DNA of 64,000 bases from Eubacterium sp. Its GTDB lineage: Bacteria; Bacillota; Clostridia; Lachnospirales; Lachnospiraceae. Where the stretch lies: the NCBI GenBank assembly GCA_021769425.1, contig JAETSX010000007.1, positions 21,908 through 85,907 of the forward strand, written 5' to 3'. The notes under the pieces were generated by a model. That model ran no database searches and was not told the origin of the DNA. It saw only the letters and a list, made by a program, of their open reading frames with translations. This document shows, one piece after another, positions 9,058 through 17,334 of this stretch; position 1 is the first letter of the stretch; each line of letters starts with the position of its first letter. The position numbers were made by a program, and so were the translations under genes.

Positions 9058-9098
9058 AGCATACTTATCTGCCAAATCCTTTGACCCACGGGCTTACC
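9058..9098 (-). repeat. Remnant of the 92-93 bp dispersed repeat
   Basis: On the minus strand, CAAAGGATTTGGCAGATAAG and the following TATGCTC match 25 of 27 bases of the right arm of the element at 16529-16621 (CAAATGATTTGGCAAATAAGTATGCTC split here for length), preceded by a GCCCGTGGG-like fragment of the left arm. The copy begins right after the TAA of the upstream baseplate-J gene and fills most of that intergenic gap. The middle of the element is missing. Confidence 0.6.
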
Positions 9099-11208
9099 AA
9101 TTCTCTCTCGCCGTAAAAATTCTGAAATCCATTTCCTTCAGATACGGCAGCCCATTGGGCGGAAGTTTCACATCCCCATTCACAAGATGCCGAAATCCCT
9201 TTCCACTTGCCTCCACCGACAGGGATCTGGCCTGCTGCACACAGGGCAGCATATCTATAATCCCATATATTTCACTGCTGGAAACCGGCCTGCCGATTTC
9301 CCAGGCGGTTTCATCCAGATAGGCGCGCACCGCCTCTTCAATCATGATTTCCGCGTCAGTAAACTGAGGCCGGATGACAATTTCCGCGAAAATGGAAATG
9401 CCCACATATTCCGGATTTAAAATTTTCACCGCAGTTCCAATCATCTTCCTGCTCTGCAGCATCTGCTCCAAGTTCTGGCGGTATTTCTCATTTAAACAAC
9501 CGTCTCTTTTCTTATAGCTTAAGGGCCGCACCACAATGGAAATCTCATTTTCCGGCACATGCTCCGGATCGGTTCCCTCTTCCGGAGTTATTACCTTGCT
9601 GTCTAAAATCAGCAGCCCGGGCGTGCGCCGAACCAGTTCTTCATAATCTGAAGCAGTAACCCCCCGGTTAATCTGTTTTAAATCCCTCCGCAGACGTTCA
9701 AAGCACTCCTCTACCGTCTCATTGTCCCTGCCTCCGGCCGTGCTCTCATACTGCCTTACCAACAACTCCGGAAAAACCTGGCACTCCCGGATTTTCCCGG
9801 CCTTGATATTGCCTGATTTCCCTTCGCTTACCCTAAGGCGCAACAGGCGGATTCTGCCGTCCGGCGCCATCCCGTTTTCGCAGTTTCCGAATATCAGCCT
9901 GTTTTCTCCCGGCTCTAACACATAGACTGCATCCTCCGGCGTGCAATTGTCGAAATCACTGACTCTCCGGTAGGGATAATATCTTCCGTCCTGCCGGTCG
10001 CAAACCATCAGTTCAAATTCATCACAGACAATTCCGTCCATATCCAGCGCATATTCCTGGCTGGCAAAGCCTCTTCCTGTGCCGATTTCCCGCCTTTCCC
10101 AAAAATCATCCTCACAGGCGGCCAGGCGGCAGGTAAGCCTGCCTTTGGCCCAGACCGGCCTTGCAAAAAACAGCAGGCAGTCTCCCTCTTTTGTCTCTTC
10201 TTTCCGAATAATACGGGCAGGAATCCATCCCCCGTCCCGCTCTAAGTAAAGCTCCGTCTGCCCGCTTTCTGCCAGATACATGCTGCTGACAAGAGATAGC
10301 ATCTGGGATGTGTCGGAAAGTTCAAGATCATAATCTTCATAATCGCAGTAAGAATACTGCTGCCTGACCTCTATCTCATTAAAATACATATTCTGTATCA
10401 AAGGCGCCACATCATAATTGTTTTCTGTCAGGGTAACGCGAAGCTGAAAAGCTCCATATGTCTGATCCTCCGTCATCTCTTCCGGTAAGTAAAACCCGAT
10501 TCTGCCGCTTTGTAAAAAAGCATATGTAGTATCAAATTCCACAGGAAGCACCTTCCAGCCTTCCTCTGACTGATATTCCCATTTAAGTTTTGCCAGAGGA
10601 ATGAAATCTTTCCCGATGGGATTGCGGCTTACTTCATAATCGGTACGGATATCAAAAGTTACCGCCGTCAGGCTTTTGGGACGGAACGCCTGATCCATAA
10701 TGAAATAGCAGCAGTTTCCCTGTTTCGGATATTCTCCAAAAGGATGCAGGCGCATCTGCTTTTCCAAATCATTGCCGATGTTCACATATTTTTCCAGCAA
10801 TTCCCCGGACAGGAGATAAGCGCCCATCAGCCTTATGGGATGGGGCCATTCTTTTTTCACCGTCTCAAATACCATATCATCTGCAAGAAATCTGGTCCCT
10901 TTCGGCAAAGGCGTCTGAGGGCCGGACATCCCGGCGGGCAGCTCCACGCTGACAGCTCCTCGGGCCGGCCTGGCACACCCCATAGAGACGCCGAATAATT
11001 TCAGATATTTCTGCCGTTTCCAGCCGCAGAGCTGGCTGATATGGTACTGTTGGATCTCTTTGAGCCAGGCTAGGAGCCCCAACAGCATAATTCCCGGATC
11101 CGATTGGTTATAATTGGTCCAGTCCGGACATTCTCCGGGGATTTGAAATACCGCATCCGCTTCAATTTCCTGATAAGATTTATCATCCAGATTCAAATTG
11201 TAGAACAT
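9094..11208 (-). CDS. Baseplate J-like wedge protein (gp6/Afp11-12 family), shorter copy
   Basis: 704 residues, ATG at 11208 with AAGGAG upstream. The N-terminus (ECPDWTNYNQSDPGIMLLGLLAWLKE) is the signature of putative baseplate assembly proteins (TIGR02243), and the C-terminal half contains VTASDYEELVRRTPG and the QNLEQMLQSRKMIGTAVKI segment typical of baseplate J. By family knowledge it forms the inner wedge that triggers sheath contraction. It is paired with the longer paralogue directly upstream in transcription, as with Afp11 and Afp12. Confidence 0.9.
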   Translation of the reverse strand: MFYNLNLDDKSYQEIEADAVFQIPGECPDWTNYNQSDPGIMLLGLLAWLKEIQQYHISQLCGWKRQKYLKLFGVSMGCARPARGAVSVELPAGMSGPQTPLPKGTRFLADDMVFETVKKEWPHPIRLMGAYLLSGELLEKYVNIGNDLEKQMRLHPFGEYPKQGNCCYFIMDQAFRPKSLTAVTFDIRTDYEVSRNPIGKDFIPLAKLKWEYQSEEGWKVLPVEFDTTYAFLQSGRIGFYLPEEMTEDQTYGAFQLRVTLTENNYDVAPLIQNMYFNEIEVRQQYSYCDYEDYDLELSDTSQMLSLVSSMYLAESGQTELYLERDGGWIPARIIRKEETKEGDCLLFFARPVWAKGRLTCRLAACEDDFWERREIGTGRGFASQEYALDMDGIVCDEFELMVCDRQDGRYYPYRRVSDFDNCTPEDAVYVLEPGENRLIFGNCENGMAPDGRIRLLRLRVSEGKSGNIKAGKIRECQVFPELLVRQYESTAGGRDNETVEECFERLRRDLKQINRGVTASDYEELVRRTPGLLILDSKVITPEEGTDPEHVPENEISIVVRPLSYKKRDGCLNEKYRQNLEQMLQSRKMIGTAVKILNPEYVGISIFAEIVIRPQFTDAEIMIEEAVRAYLDETAWEIGRPVSSSEIYGIIDMLPCVQQARSLSVEASGKGFRHLVNGDVKLPPNGLPYLKEMDFRIFTARENW

Positions 11209-11234
11209 GGCCTGCGCTCCTTTTTCAAATTCTG

Positions 11235-14159
11235 TCAGGGCTCTGCAATCACTTCATGAAAGCCGCTTTTCGGCAGCCGGTAAAATGGCAGCAGCCGTTC
11301 CTCATTCACTTCATATTCCTCAAACCGCCCGCTTCTGTATTTCCGCAGGGAAAGCTGGCTGATATACTTTACGCCCTCCACTTTTTTCAGAGCGTGGGTA
11401 ATCTGGTTTTTATCCGGAAGTGTGCCGATTTCCCAGCCATTCCCGTAAAAGTTGCCATACAGAGGATTCAGAAACCTCTCCAGTTCCTCCCGCACCCGCT
11501 TGATGGCGGCAAAAATTTCTTTTTCCTGGGTCAGCTCCAGCGTCACCTTCACATCCAGCCGGATCAATTCCGGCATTACAATATGAAACCGCCCCCGGTT
11601 TAAAATATTTTCATCCATATGAGCAGACAGGCAGGCGTATATTTTCTTCCTTATCCGCTCAAAGCTGTAAAAACTTTCTCCATAATCTCCGGGAAGCACA
11701 ACCAGGGTCACCGCTCCCGGCTGACTGCGCCCCGTTTCATCACGGCCCGGAAAACACTTTACCCGGCTGACGTCCCTGGCTGCCTCTTTTGCCATATCTT
11801 CATAATCTTCCGCAGAAACACACCGCCTGCCGTGACGCAAAAAGCCTGCACTCCGCTCCACAGCCTCCATCACCGTTTCTTCCGGCAGCCCGCACACCGT
11901 CGCCATGGGATTAAATACGCTGTTGATAAATCCCACTGTCCGATCCAGCCGATTCACTTCCCCGGCTGCAAGGTTTCCTTCGGCGCCCCGGCTATAGCTG
12001 TATCTTACATGAACCTCAATTTCCTCCTGTTCATTCCGTCCCCCGGCCTCCATATATTTGGGAAACAACAGCTTTCCAGTCCGTCTGTCCGCCGCAAATT
12101 CCTTCCGTCCGCCGCTTCCTTCTGTCAATTCCTCCACTTCGTTCCACAATTCCCATTGTTTTACCGAACCTCCGGCATAATCTCCCGGTTCCAGTACCCG
12201 AACCTCCAAACTGGAAATATCCGGATAAGAAAGCTGTATCTGCTTTTCTTCTGCACGGGGTTCGATTCCATAGAACTCTTCCAGGGTTTCAACCCCCAGA
12301 ATACTGGTGGCATTGGCATATATTCCCTCAATTCTCGGACAGTTCATCCTATCATTTTCCACTTCCTGTCCATTTCCTTCCCGAAGGCGTATCCAGTACA
12401 AGTCCTCTCCGAACATCTTCTCATGACTGCTGTCCTTTCGCCCATACCAGGAAATCAGACCCGTATGGGCAAAGCCTTCGGTGCCGTCTGCAGGATGCAT
12501 TTCCTTCCAGCCTTCCTCGGACAGATATTCCCACTTCATTCCTGACAGATTGCTCTTCACCGTATCATGCATCACAAACAGAAATTTCAGCGGGCCTCCC
12601 ACCGGAGGCTGGTCAAATCCGAAATAGCAGGTTCTCTGTTTCTCTGTTCTTGCTCTGCATGCAGGAAATGCAAATCCCTTTGTCTCCATCTCCTCTTTCC
12701 TGTATTCCGTCCGCTCCATATTGCTCTGCTGAACCATTTGAAGGGGATGCAGCGGCGTTTCCATATAGCTGTAACTGAAAGAAAAATTCCCTATTACAGG
12801 CGCAATGTAAGCGCCTTTTGTCTTATAAGCATTATTCATCCGTATAATTCTGGCGCGGATACAGTAATTCTCTGCCGAATTCACCAGTGCAGGCTGAATA
12901 TCCTCGGGGCAGGTAAATTCCATCCGCCGGCGTACGCCCCGCAGCCCTTCCGCCACGGAAAAAATATCCCGGTACTGAGAAGACACTGGCAGGCGCTTCC
13001 AGCCGAATCCGTTATAATATTCCCAAATCACTTCCCGGATGGTAATATCGTACTCTTCCTCCGGCACAAATTCCTGTTTCCGCATAATCCGTTTCCAGGC
13101 TATTTTCGTGCCCGACACAATTTCTTCAATGGGAATTTTCACAAAATCCAGATCAAATTCCAGTGAAATCTGCGCCCCCATTTTCCCGAAAATTTCCTGG
13201 CTTCCAAGATAGCATTCATCATACAGGGAAGGATTTTCACCGAACGCCAGAAATTCCTCAATTTCCTGATCGGTGCCGTTTACATTGATAAATTCCGGCT
13301 TCTGCCCCCTGCATTCTGTGCCTAAAGCCATCTCTTCCCAATATATGCCTGAAAAAAATTTCCCGTCCAGAATTTCCGCCGAAATCACATACTGGGAATG
13401 AAATTCCTCCATAGCCGCAATTCCCTGTGCCCCGCCCGGAATCCGAAAACAAAGCGCACCGTCCTGATAAGTATAATCTGAAATTCTCTGATACTCTTCT
13501 CCTTTGCCGTAGAAGAAACGAATGCGGGCGGGATCACAGAGAGCTTCCTCTAATTCCTTCTCCGTCTTCCCCTCTGCCGGCACAAGAGAAAGCCGCACAT
13601 CAGCATAATTTATAATCTTTAGTTCCTGCCCAAAACAGAAAAACAGCAGATGGCGCTGCAGATTCTCTTTCCCGTCCTGAAACAAAAAGAAAGAGGGCAC
13701 AGGATCTTTTCTTCGGCTGAACAGCTCATAAATGGCGTCCTCCTTAGGAGCTGCAAGAAATATCCTCTGTATTTCCACAGAACACACCAGCGCTTCCTCC
13801 TGGGTTTCAAACACAAGCTGCCCGTCTTCTGTATCTGCCAGAAGCCGGGTTCCAATGGGAACCTCCGCCTCACTGACAAACCCCTCCGGGAGTCCAAATA
13901 CCACAAAGCCTTCCGCCGGACTTGCCGGAAGCAGCTTTGCGTTTATTCCGTCAAAGAAAGAAAATAAATCTCCCGCCACGGACATATTAAATTTTTTAAT
14001 ATTGTCATACATCATGTCTGCAAAAATGGATACCAGCGCAGTTCCGGCATCCGGCTGCTCCTCATCATATCTCCACTCCGGAACATACTGCCTGGCGCAT
14101 TTTCTCATATAATCAATGATGTCTTTTTTTGACATTTTCTCCATTTGCGGAATATCCAT
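11235..14159 (-). CDS. Baseplate J-like wedge protein, longer copy
   Basis: 974 residues from ATG 14159 (MDIPQMEKMSKKDIIDYMRK), which follows AGAGGGAACAGTT; an in-frame ATG at 14189 overlaps the gp25 stop as ATGA and is an alternative giving 984 residues. It contains WRYDEEQPDAGTALVSIFADMM, the analogue of the paralogue's DPGIMLL segment, and C-terminally RRCVSAEDYEDMAKEAARDVS plus a domain with KVTLELTQEKEIFAAIKRVREE. Size and order agree with the larger of the two gp6-like proteins in eCIS. It should assemble with gp25 into the wedge. Confidence 0.88.
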   Translation of the reverse strand: MDIPQMEKMSKKDIIDYMRKCARQYVPEWRYDEEQPDAGTALVSIFADMMYDNIKKFNMSVAGDLFSFFDGINAKLLPASPAEGFVVFGLPEGFVSEAEVPIGTRLLADTEDGQLVFETQEEALVCSVEIQRIFLAAPKEDAIYELFSRRKDPVPSFFLFQDGKENLQRHLLFFCFGQELKIINYADVRLSLVPAEGKTEKELEEALCDPARIRFFYGKGEEYQRISDYTYQDGALCFRIPGGAQGIAAMEEFHSQYVISAEILDGKFFSGIYWEEMALGTECRGQKPEFINVNGTDQEIEEFLAFGENPSLYDECYLGSQEIFGKMGAQISLEFDLDFVKIPIEEIVSGTKIAWKRIMRKQEFVPEEEYDITIREVIWEYYNGFGWKRLPVSSQYRDIFSVAEGLRGVRRRMEFTCPEDIQPALVNSAENYCIRARIIRMNNAYKTKGAYIAPVIGNFSFSYSYMETPLHPLQMVQQSNMERTEYRKEEMETKGFAFPACRARTEKQRTCYFGFDQPPVGGPLKFLFVMHDTVKSNLSGMKWEYLSEEGWKEMHPADGTEGFAHTGLISWYGRKDSSHEKMFGEDLYWIRLREGNGQEVENDRMNCPRIEGIYANATSILGVETLEEFYGIEPRAEEKQIQLSYPDISSLEVRVLEPGDYAGGSVKQWELWNEVEELTEGSGGRKEFAADRRTGKLLFPKYMEAGGRNEQEEIEVHVRYSYSRGAEGNLAAGEVNRLDRTVGFINSVFNPMATVCGLPEETVMEAVERSAGFLRHGRRCVSAEDYEDMAKEAARDVSRVKCFPGRDETGRSQPGAVTLVVLPGDYGESFYSFERIRKKIYACLSAHMDENILNRGRFHIVMPELIRLDVKVTLELTQEKEIFAAIKRVREELERFLNPLYGNFYGNGWEIGTLPDKNQITHALKKVEGVKYISQLSLRKYRSGRFEEYEVNEERLLPFYRLPKSGFHEVIAEP

Positions 14160-14185
14160 AACTGTTCCCTCTTTTACATCTCTGG

Positions 14186-14599
14186 TCATTCTCCCTCATT
14201 GATATAGAAAGGATAGACCATATTATACTGATTGTTGGTGGCGCGGACTACATAGCTGATATGGATCAGAAGCATTCCCTGATCAATCTGCTCATCACTG
14301 ACTTCTGCCTGAATATCCATAATTCTGGGTTCCCAGCGTATCAAGGCATGCTCCACTTCTGTTTTCATGGAATACAGCGTGGTGTAATCCACAGATTCAA
14401 AGGCATATTCCTGGATTTTACATCCAAAATCCGGGTGCATGGGCAGTTCGCCCTGCCTGGTTCCTATAATAATCCGAATGGATTCCCGAATGCTTTCCTC
14501 ATTGGAAGACATTTTGATTCTGCCGGTGGCGCTGTCAACTCCCACCGGGAACTTCCAGCCAGCGCCCAGAAATGCTTTTACACTGCTTCTTTGATCCAT
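14186..14599 (-). CDS. gp25/GPW-like baseplate wedge protein (Afp9-type)
   Basis: 137 residues, ATG at 14599 after AAAGGAGAAACC. IRIIIGTRQGELPMHPDFGC is the diagnostic core of the GPW/gp25 family, followed by the usual helix and beta strand. In T4 and T6SS (TssE) this protein shares the sheath handshake fold and starts sheath polymerisation. Length is typical. Its 3' end overlaps the alternative start of the following wedge gene. Confidence 0.93.
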   Translation of the reverse strand: MDQRSSVKAFLGAGWKFPVGVDSATGRIKMSSNEESIRESIRIIIGTRQGELPMHPDFGCKIQEYAFESVDYTTLYSMKTEVEHALIRWEPRIMDIQAEVSDEQIDQGMLLIHISYVVRATNNQYNMVYPFYINEGE

Positions 14600-14609
14600 G
14601 GTTTCTCCT

Positions 14610-15389
14610 TTAATTAATCTTCACCATACTGCCTTTAATTTGAGTGACTCCCGAAGCCTGCAGTCCCATCTCTCCGTCTGCCTTAACTTTTATGCTGGTG
14701 CCCTCTACCGAAGCGGTCTGTCCAGCCAGCTTTAAAGTCTGCTGTGCGTCCAGTTGAATGGAACCGCAGGTAAGCTTGATGGTGTCAGCATCGGCTTTCA
14801 TCACTTCTTTTGTTCCTATGGTCAGGGACATCTCCTGTTTTGCTTTCAGCTTCATGGCCCCGTTTTTGCAGTCCAGGTGGATACTGTTTTCTTTTTCCTT
14901 GTCCTGTACAAAAACTGCCTCATTTTCGTCGTCCATTAAAATGGTCAGGCCCTTGGGGGTATCTATTGTAATCTTTTGTTTCCCCTCAGTTTCCGTAAAA
15001 GTGATTTTATGGCCGCCTTTTGTCATGACTGTCTTTGTTTCATTTTTTTCACTTGCCGCCCCTTCCGGAAGCTGATCCTTCCCGTTCCACAGACATCCCA
15101 GGACCACCGGCATATTCATATTTCCATGGATAAATCCTACAAGCACCTCTGTGCCGATTTCCGGCAGCCAGTAATTGCCGAATCCGTCTCCGCCGTAGCC
15201 TGTCATAACTCTCACCCAGTCGGAAGTCTTTTTATTCTTTTCTCCCATCAGGTATTCCACTTTGATCATGCCCTTGTGCTGCTCATCCCAGATATCTTTT
15301 ACAATGGCATTCAAAAGCCCGGGAGCCGTTATCTCCGGATATGTCTTATCGTCTTTTTTATCAGTCAGAAGTTCATCATAAAAATTCAA
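14610..15389 (-). CDS. gp5-like spike protein (C-terminal half of a split VgrG)
   Basis: 259 residues. The start is a TTG at 15389 overlapping the TGA of the hub gene (TTGA), with GGAGG 10 nt upstream inside that gene, so expression is probably coupled by re-initiation. An OB-fold (VKDIWDEQHKGMIKVEYLMG, then WVRVMTGYGGDGFGNYWLPE, then GTEVLVGFIHGNMNMPVVLG) is followed by about 130 residues of beta-helix-type repeats (KLTCGSIQLDAQQTLKLAG) forming the needle. Most Afp/PVC systems fuse this to the gp27-like hub (Afp8); here the two are separate genes as in T4 gp27/gp5. Confidence 0.88.
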   Translation of the reverse strand: MNFYDELLTDKKDDKTYPEITAPGLLNAIVKDIWDEQHKGMIKVEYLMGEKNKKTSDWVRVMTGYGGDGFGNYWLPEIGTEVLVGFIHGNMNMPVVLGCLWNGKDQLPEGAASEKNETKTVMTKGGHKITFTETEGKQKITIDTPKGLTILMDDENEAVFVQDKEKENSIHLDCKNGAMKLKAKQEMSLTIGTKEVMKADADTIKLTCGSIQLDAQQTLKLAGQTASVEGTSIKVKADGEMGLQASGVTQIKGSMVKIN

Positions 15390-16444
15390 CGTTTCCAGCC
15401 TCCTACTTCAAAAGTTGTCCGATACCCTTCTCCGCTGAAAGAATGCTTCGCCTCAATAATGTCATAAGTTCCGTCAATGAGCCTGGAGTCTCCTTTTTTG
15501 ATTTTCACCCGGCCGCCCGGCTGAATTTCCGGTACGCCGATACACACTCCGGTGGCCTGCCTTGCCTGCTTTTTCATCTCATCCGCTTTGTGCTCCGCAA
15601 TCTTTTTGGCGTCGCTGTTGTCTTCCACAGCCGCATCCATTTCCGTAGTCTCATTTTTCACCAGTGACTTCTGTTTATCGTCGGCTTTCACCTTGACTTC
15701 AGCCTCTACCTCTTCCTTTTTATCTGTGTCCTGCCCCATAATCCTTATGACGGCGTCCTGAAAAGAAGCCCTTCGCTGAAAGGAAATAAAGTCTTTGGCC
15801 CACTCCATTTCTACGGTATAAAACAGCTCTGCCGAAATATCTTTAAAATAAAGTTTTCCGGCATGGACAAAAAAATCCCTGTTTGCTTTCCTGCACAATT
15901 CTTCTTTGATAAAATCATAATCGCTGCCGTTTTGGATGATACAGTCTGTTTCCAGCTTATCTGTGGCATCCACATCTTTCGTCTTAAATACAGGATTATA
16001 TGCTTTTACCACTTCATTAAATGCCTCAGAATAGCTTTTTACCTGGTGGGAAATATTACTCTTCTTGCTCCCCATCATCATTCTGCGGACATCCACTGCC
16101 GTAACCCGAACAGAAGGATTTTCCGAAAGCTCATAATTTATTTCATCTACATATCCGTAAAACATGGAAGTCAGGGAGGAGCCATATCCCATCTCAACCT
16201 CTATCATCTCTCCCAGAATAAAATCGCTGATATCGGAAACGAAGCTGCGCTTTTCCAAATCATACACATTGGTAAGTTTAATCACCGCCGCGCTTGCAGC
16301 AGATTGGGAAAGGGTCAGTTCCACGGATTCCACGCCGTATTCACTTGCTCCGATCAGGTCAAACCCGCCTGCTTTTACCTTCAAGGCAGGCACCATAAAA
16401 TCGTTGTATTTTGCGGCCAGACTTGCCATGGAAATTTTCGCCAC
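15386..16444 (-). CDS. gpD/gp27-like central hub protein (N-terminal half of a split VgrG)
   Basis: 352 residues, GTG start at 16444 with AAAGGAG about 12 nt upstream; an ATG 15 nt further in is the alternative. Segments FILGEMIEVEMGYGSSLTSMF, then YGYVDEINYEL and AFNEVVKAYNPVFKTKDVD match phage late control D / gp27-type hubs, which form the trimeric base on which the spike sits. A Lys/Glu-rich stretch (KKEEVEAEVKVKADDKQK) around residues 240-265 is a probable flexible insertion. The end (HSFSGEGYRTTFEVGGWKR) is the usual gpD C-terminus and runs straight into the spike gene. Confidence 0.87.
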   Translation of the reverse strand: MAKISMASLAAKYNDFMVPALKVKAGGFDLIGASEYGVESVELTLSQSAASAAVIKLTNVYDLEKRSFVSDISDFILGEMIEVEMGYGSSLTSMFYGYVDEINYELSENPSVRVTAVDVRRMMMGSKKSNISHQVKSYSEAFNEVVKAYNPVFKTKDVDATDKLETDCIIQNGSDYDFIKEELCRKANRDFFVHAGKLYFKDISAELFYTVEMEWAKDFISFQRRASFQDAVIRIMGQDTDKKEEVEAEVKVKADDKQKSLVKNETTEMDAAVEDNSDAKKIAEHKADEMKKQARQATGVCIGVPEIQPGGRVKIKKGDSRLIDGTYDIIEAKHSFSGEGYRTTFEVGGWKR

Positions 16445-16528
16445 TTAGCGTCACTCTCCTTTCCTGCCGAAACGCTGTTCGCTTTGCATAAAGGCGGACA
16501 TTCCTTTCATTTCATCCAGCTTGAAACT

Positions 16529-16621
16529 TATACCCGTGAGCGAAATCATTTGCCAGAAGATTGTTCATAGCTTTGAGGAAAAAAGCAAATGATTTGGCAA
16601 ATAAGTATGCTCGTGAGTATA
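16529..16621 (+). repeat. 93-bp MITE-like dispersed repeat, copy A
   Basis: Begins TATACCCGTGAGCGAAATCA and ends CTCGTGAGTATA; nearly identical to 53329-53420. The ends form imperfect inverted repeats (19 of 26 positions) and the interior has a hairpin of AAATCATTTGC against GCAAATGATTT. It occupies the 194-bp gap between the hub gene and the LysM gene inside the CIS operon. I see no coding capacity. It may be a non-autonomous transposable element or an RNA-level hairpin. Confidence 0.8.
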
Positions 16622-16638
16622 ACCTGTCCGGCGCCAAA

Positions 16639-17307
16639 TCAGAGCGCCGGCAGCTTTACCACCTGACCCGGCCGGACATCCAACGGATTTAAGATCCCGT
16701 TCTCCCTGGCAATCACCTTCCACAGATCCGGATCTCCATATTCCATTCCGGCAATGTCCCACAATCCGATTCCCTGTCGGATGGTGCGGTATTTGGTACG
16801 GTCCGGCGATTCAAAGGGGGATTCCCGCCGCTTATCCTTAGGCGACATCAGAGATTTAAATGTCAAGCTCACCTTGGCGCGGACCGGCATTCCACTTTCG
16901 GTAAACATGGTATAGGTATGGCTGAACTTGGTCACCACTCCTTTAAAATTCAAGGACCCCCATTTAAAGGTTACCTTGGGAGGACGATGCAGGCTTCCGT
17001 CAATGGACGTTGCATCTGCAATCCGCTTTGTAATGTCAGATACATCGGTGGAACTGCCGCCGGAACGGCCGAAAGAGAACAGCGAAGGCGACTTTTTCGG
17101 CACATAAGTATCCAGAAAAAGATTCAGCGATAATTCCGTCGCTTCGCCGGAAATATACTGTATGATAGGTCCGTCCAATCCAGGCACTTTTTTTTCTGAA
17201 TAATTCGCACTGTCTGTCAACTGATATTCAGATGGATTAAACAGCACGTCTATGACACTGATTCCAATTTCTTTTTCAATTTCCAGTTTCGCCTTAGTAA
17301 GTCCCAA
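16639..17307 (-). CDS. CIS tube-associated LysM protein (Afp7/Pvc7 family)
   Basis: 222 residues; TTG start at 17307 supported by AAAGGAGGAATACTT. The N-terminal part (IDVLFNPSEYQLTDSANYSE, then LSLNLFLDTY) is the CIS tube/gp53-like domain, and the C-terminus from residue about 170 (YRTIRQGIGLWDIAGMEYGD, then WKVIARENGI and VRPGQVVKLP) is a LysM motif. By family knowledge it joins the inner tube to the hub. It is preceded by a gap carrying a dispersed repeat and follows the giant repeat protein by 28 nt. Confidence 0.92.
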   Translation of the reverse strand: MGLTKAKLEIEKEIGISVIDVLFNPSEYQLTDSANYSEKKVPGLDGPIIQYISGEATELSLNLFLDTYVPKKSPSLFSFGRSGGSSTDVSDITKRIADATSIDGSLHRPPKVTFKWGSLNFKGVVTKFSHTYTMFTESGMPVRAKVSLTFKSLMSPKDKRRESPFESPDRTKYRTIRQGIGLWDIAGMEYGDPDLWKVIARENGILNPLDVRPGQVVKLPAL

Positions 17308-17334
17308 AAGTATTCCTCCTTTCCCGGATTCCCT

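Noticed and set aside
9019..9075. N-terminal extension of tail protein I from an upstream TTG
   Set aside because: The extension lies mostly within the repeat remnant and lacks a ribosome site; ATG 9018 has GAGGTGATCGG.
11619..12545. 308-aa plus-strand frame opposite the long baseplate-J gene
   Set aside because: Antisense to a confident CDS; its His/Phe/Arg-rich composition is a typical shadow of the Glu/Lys-rich real frame.
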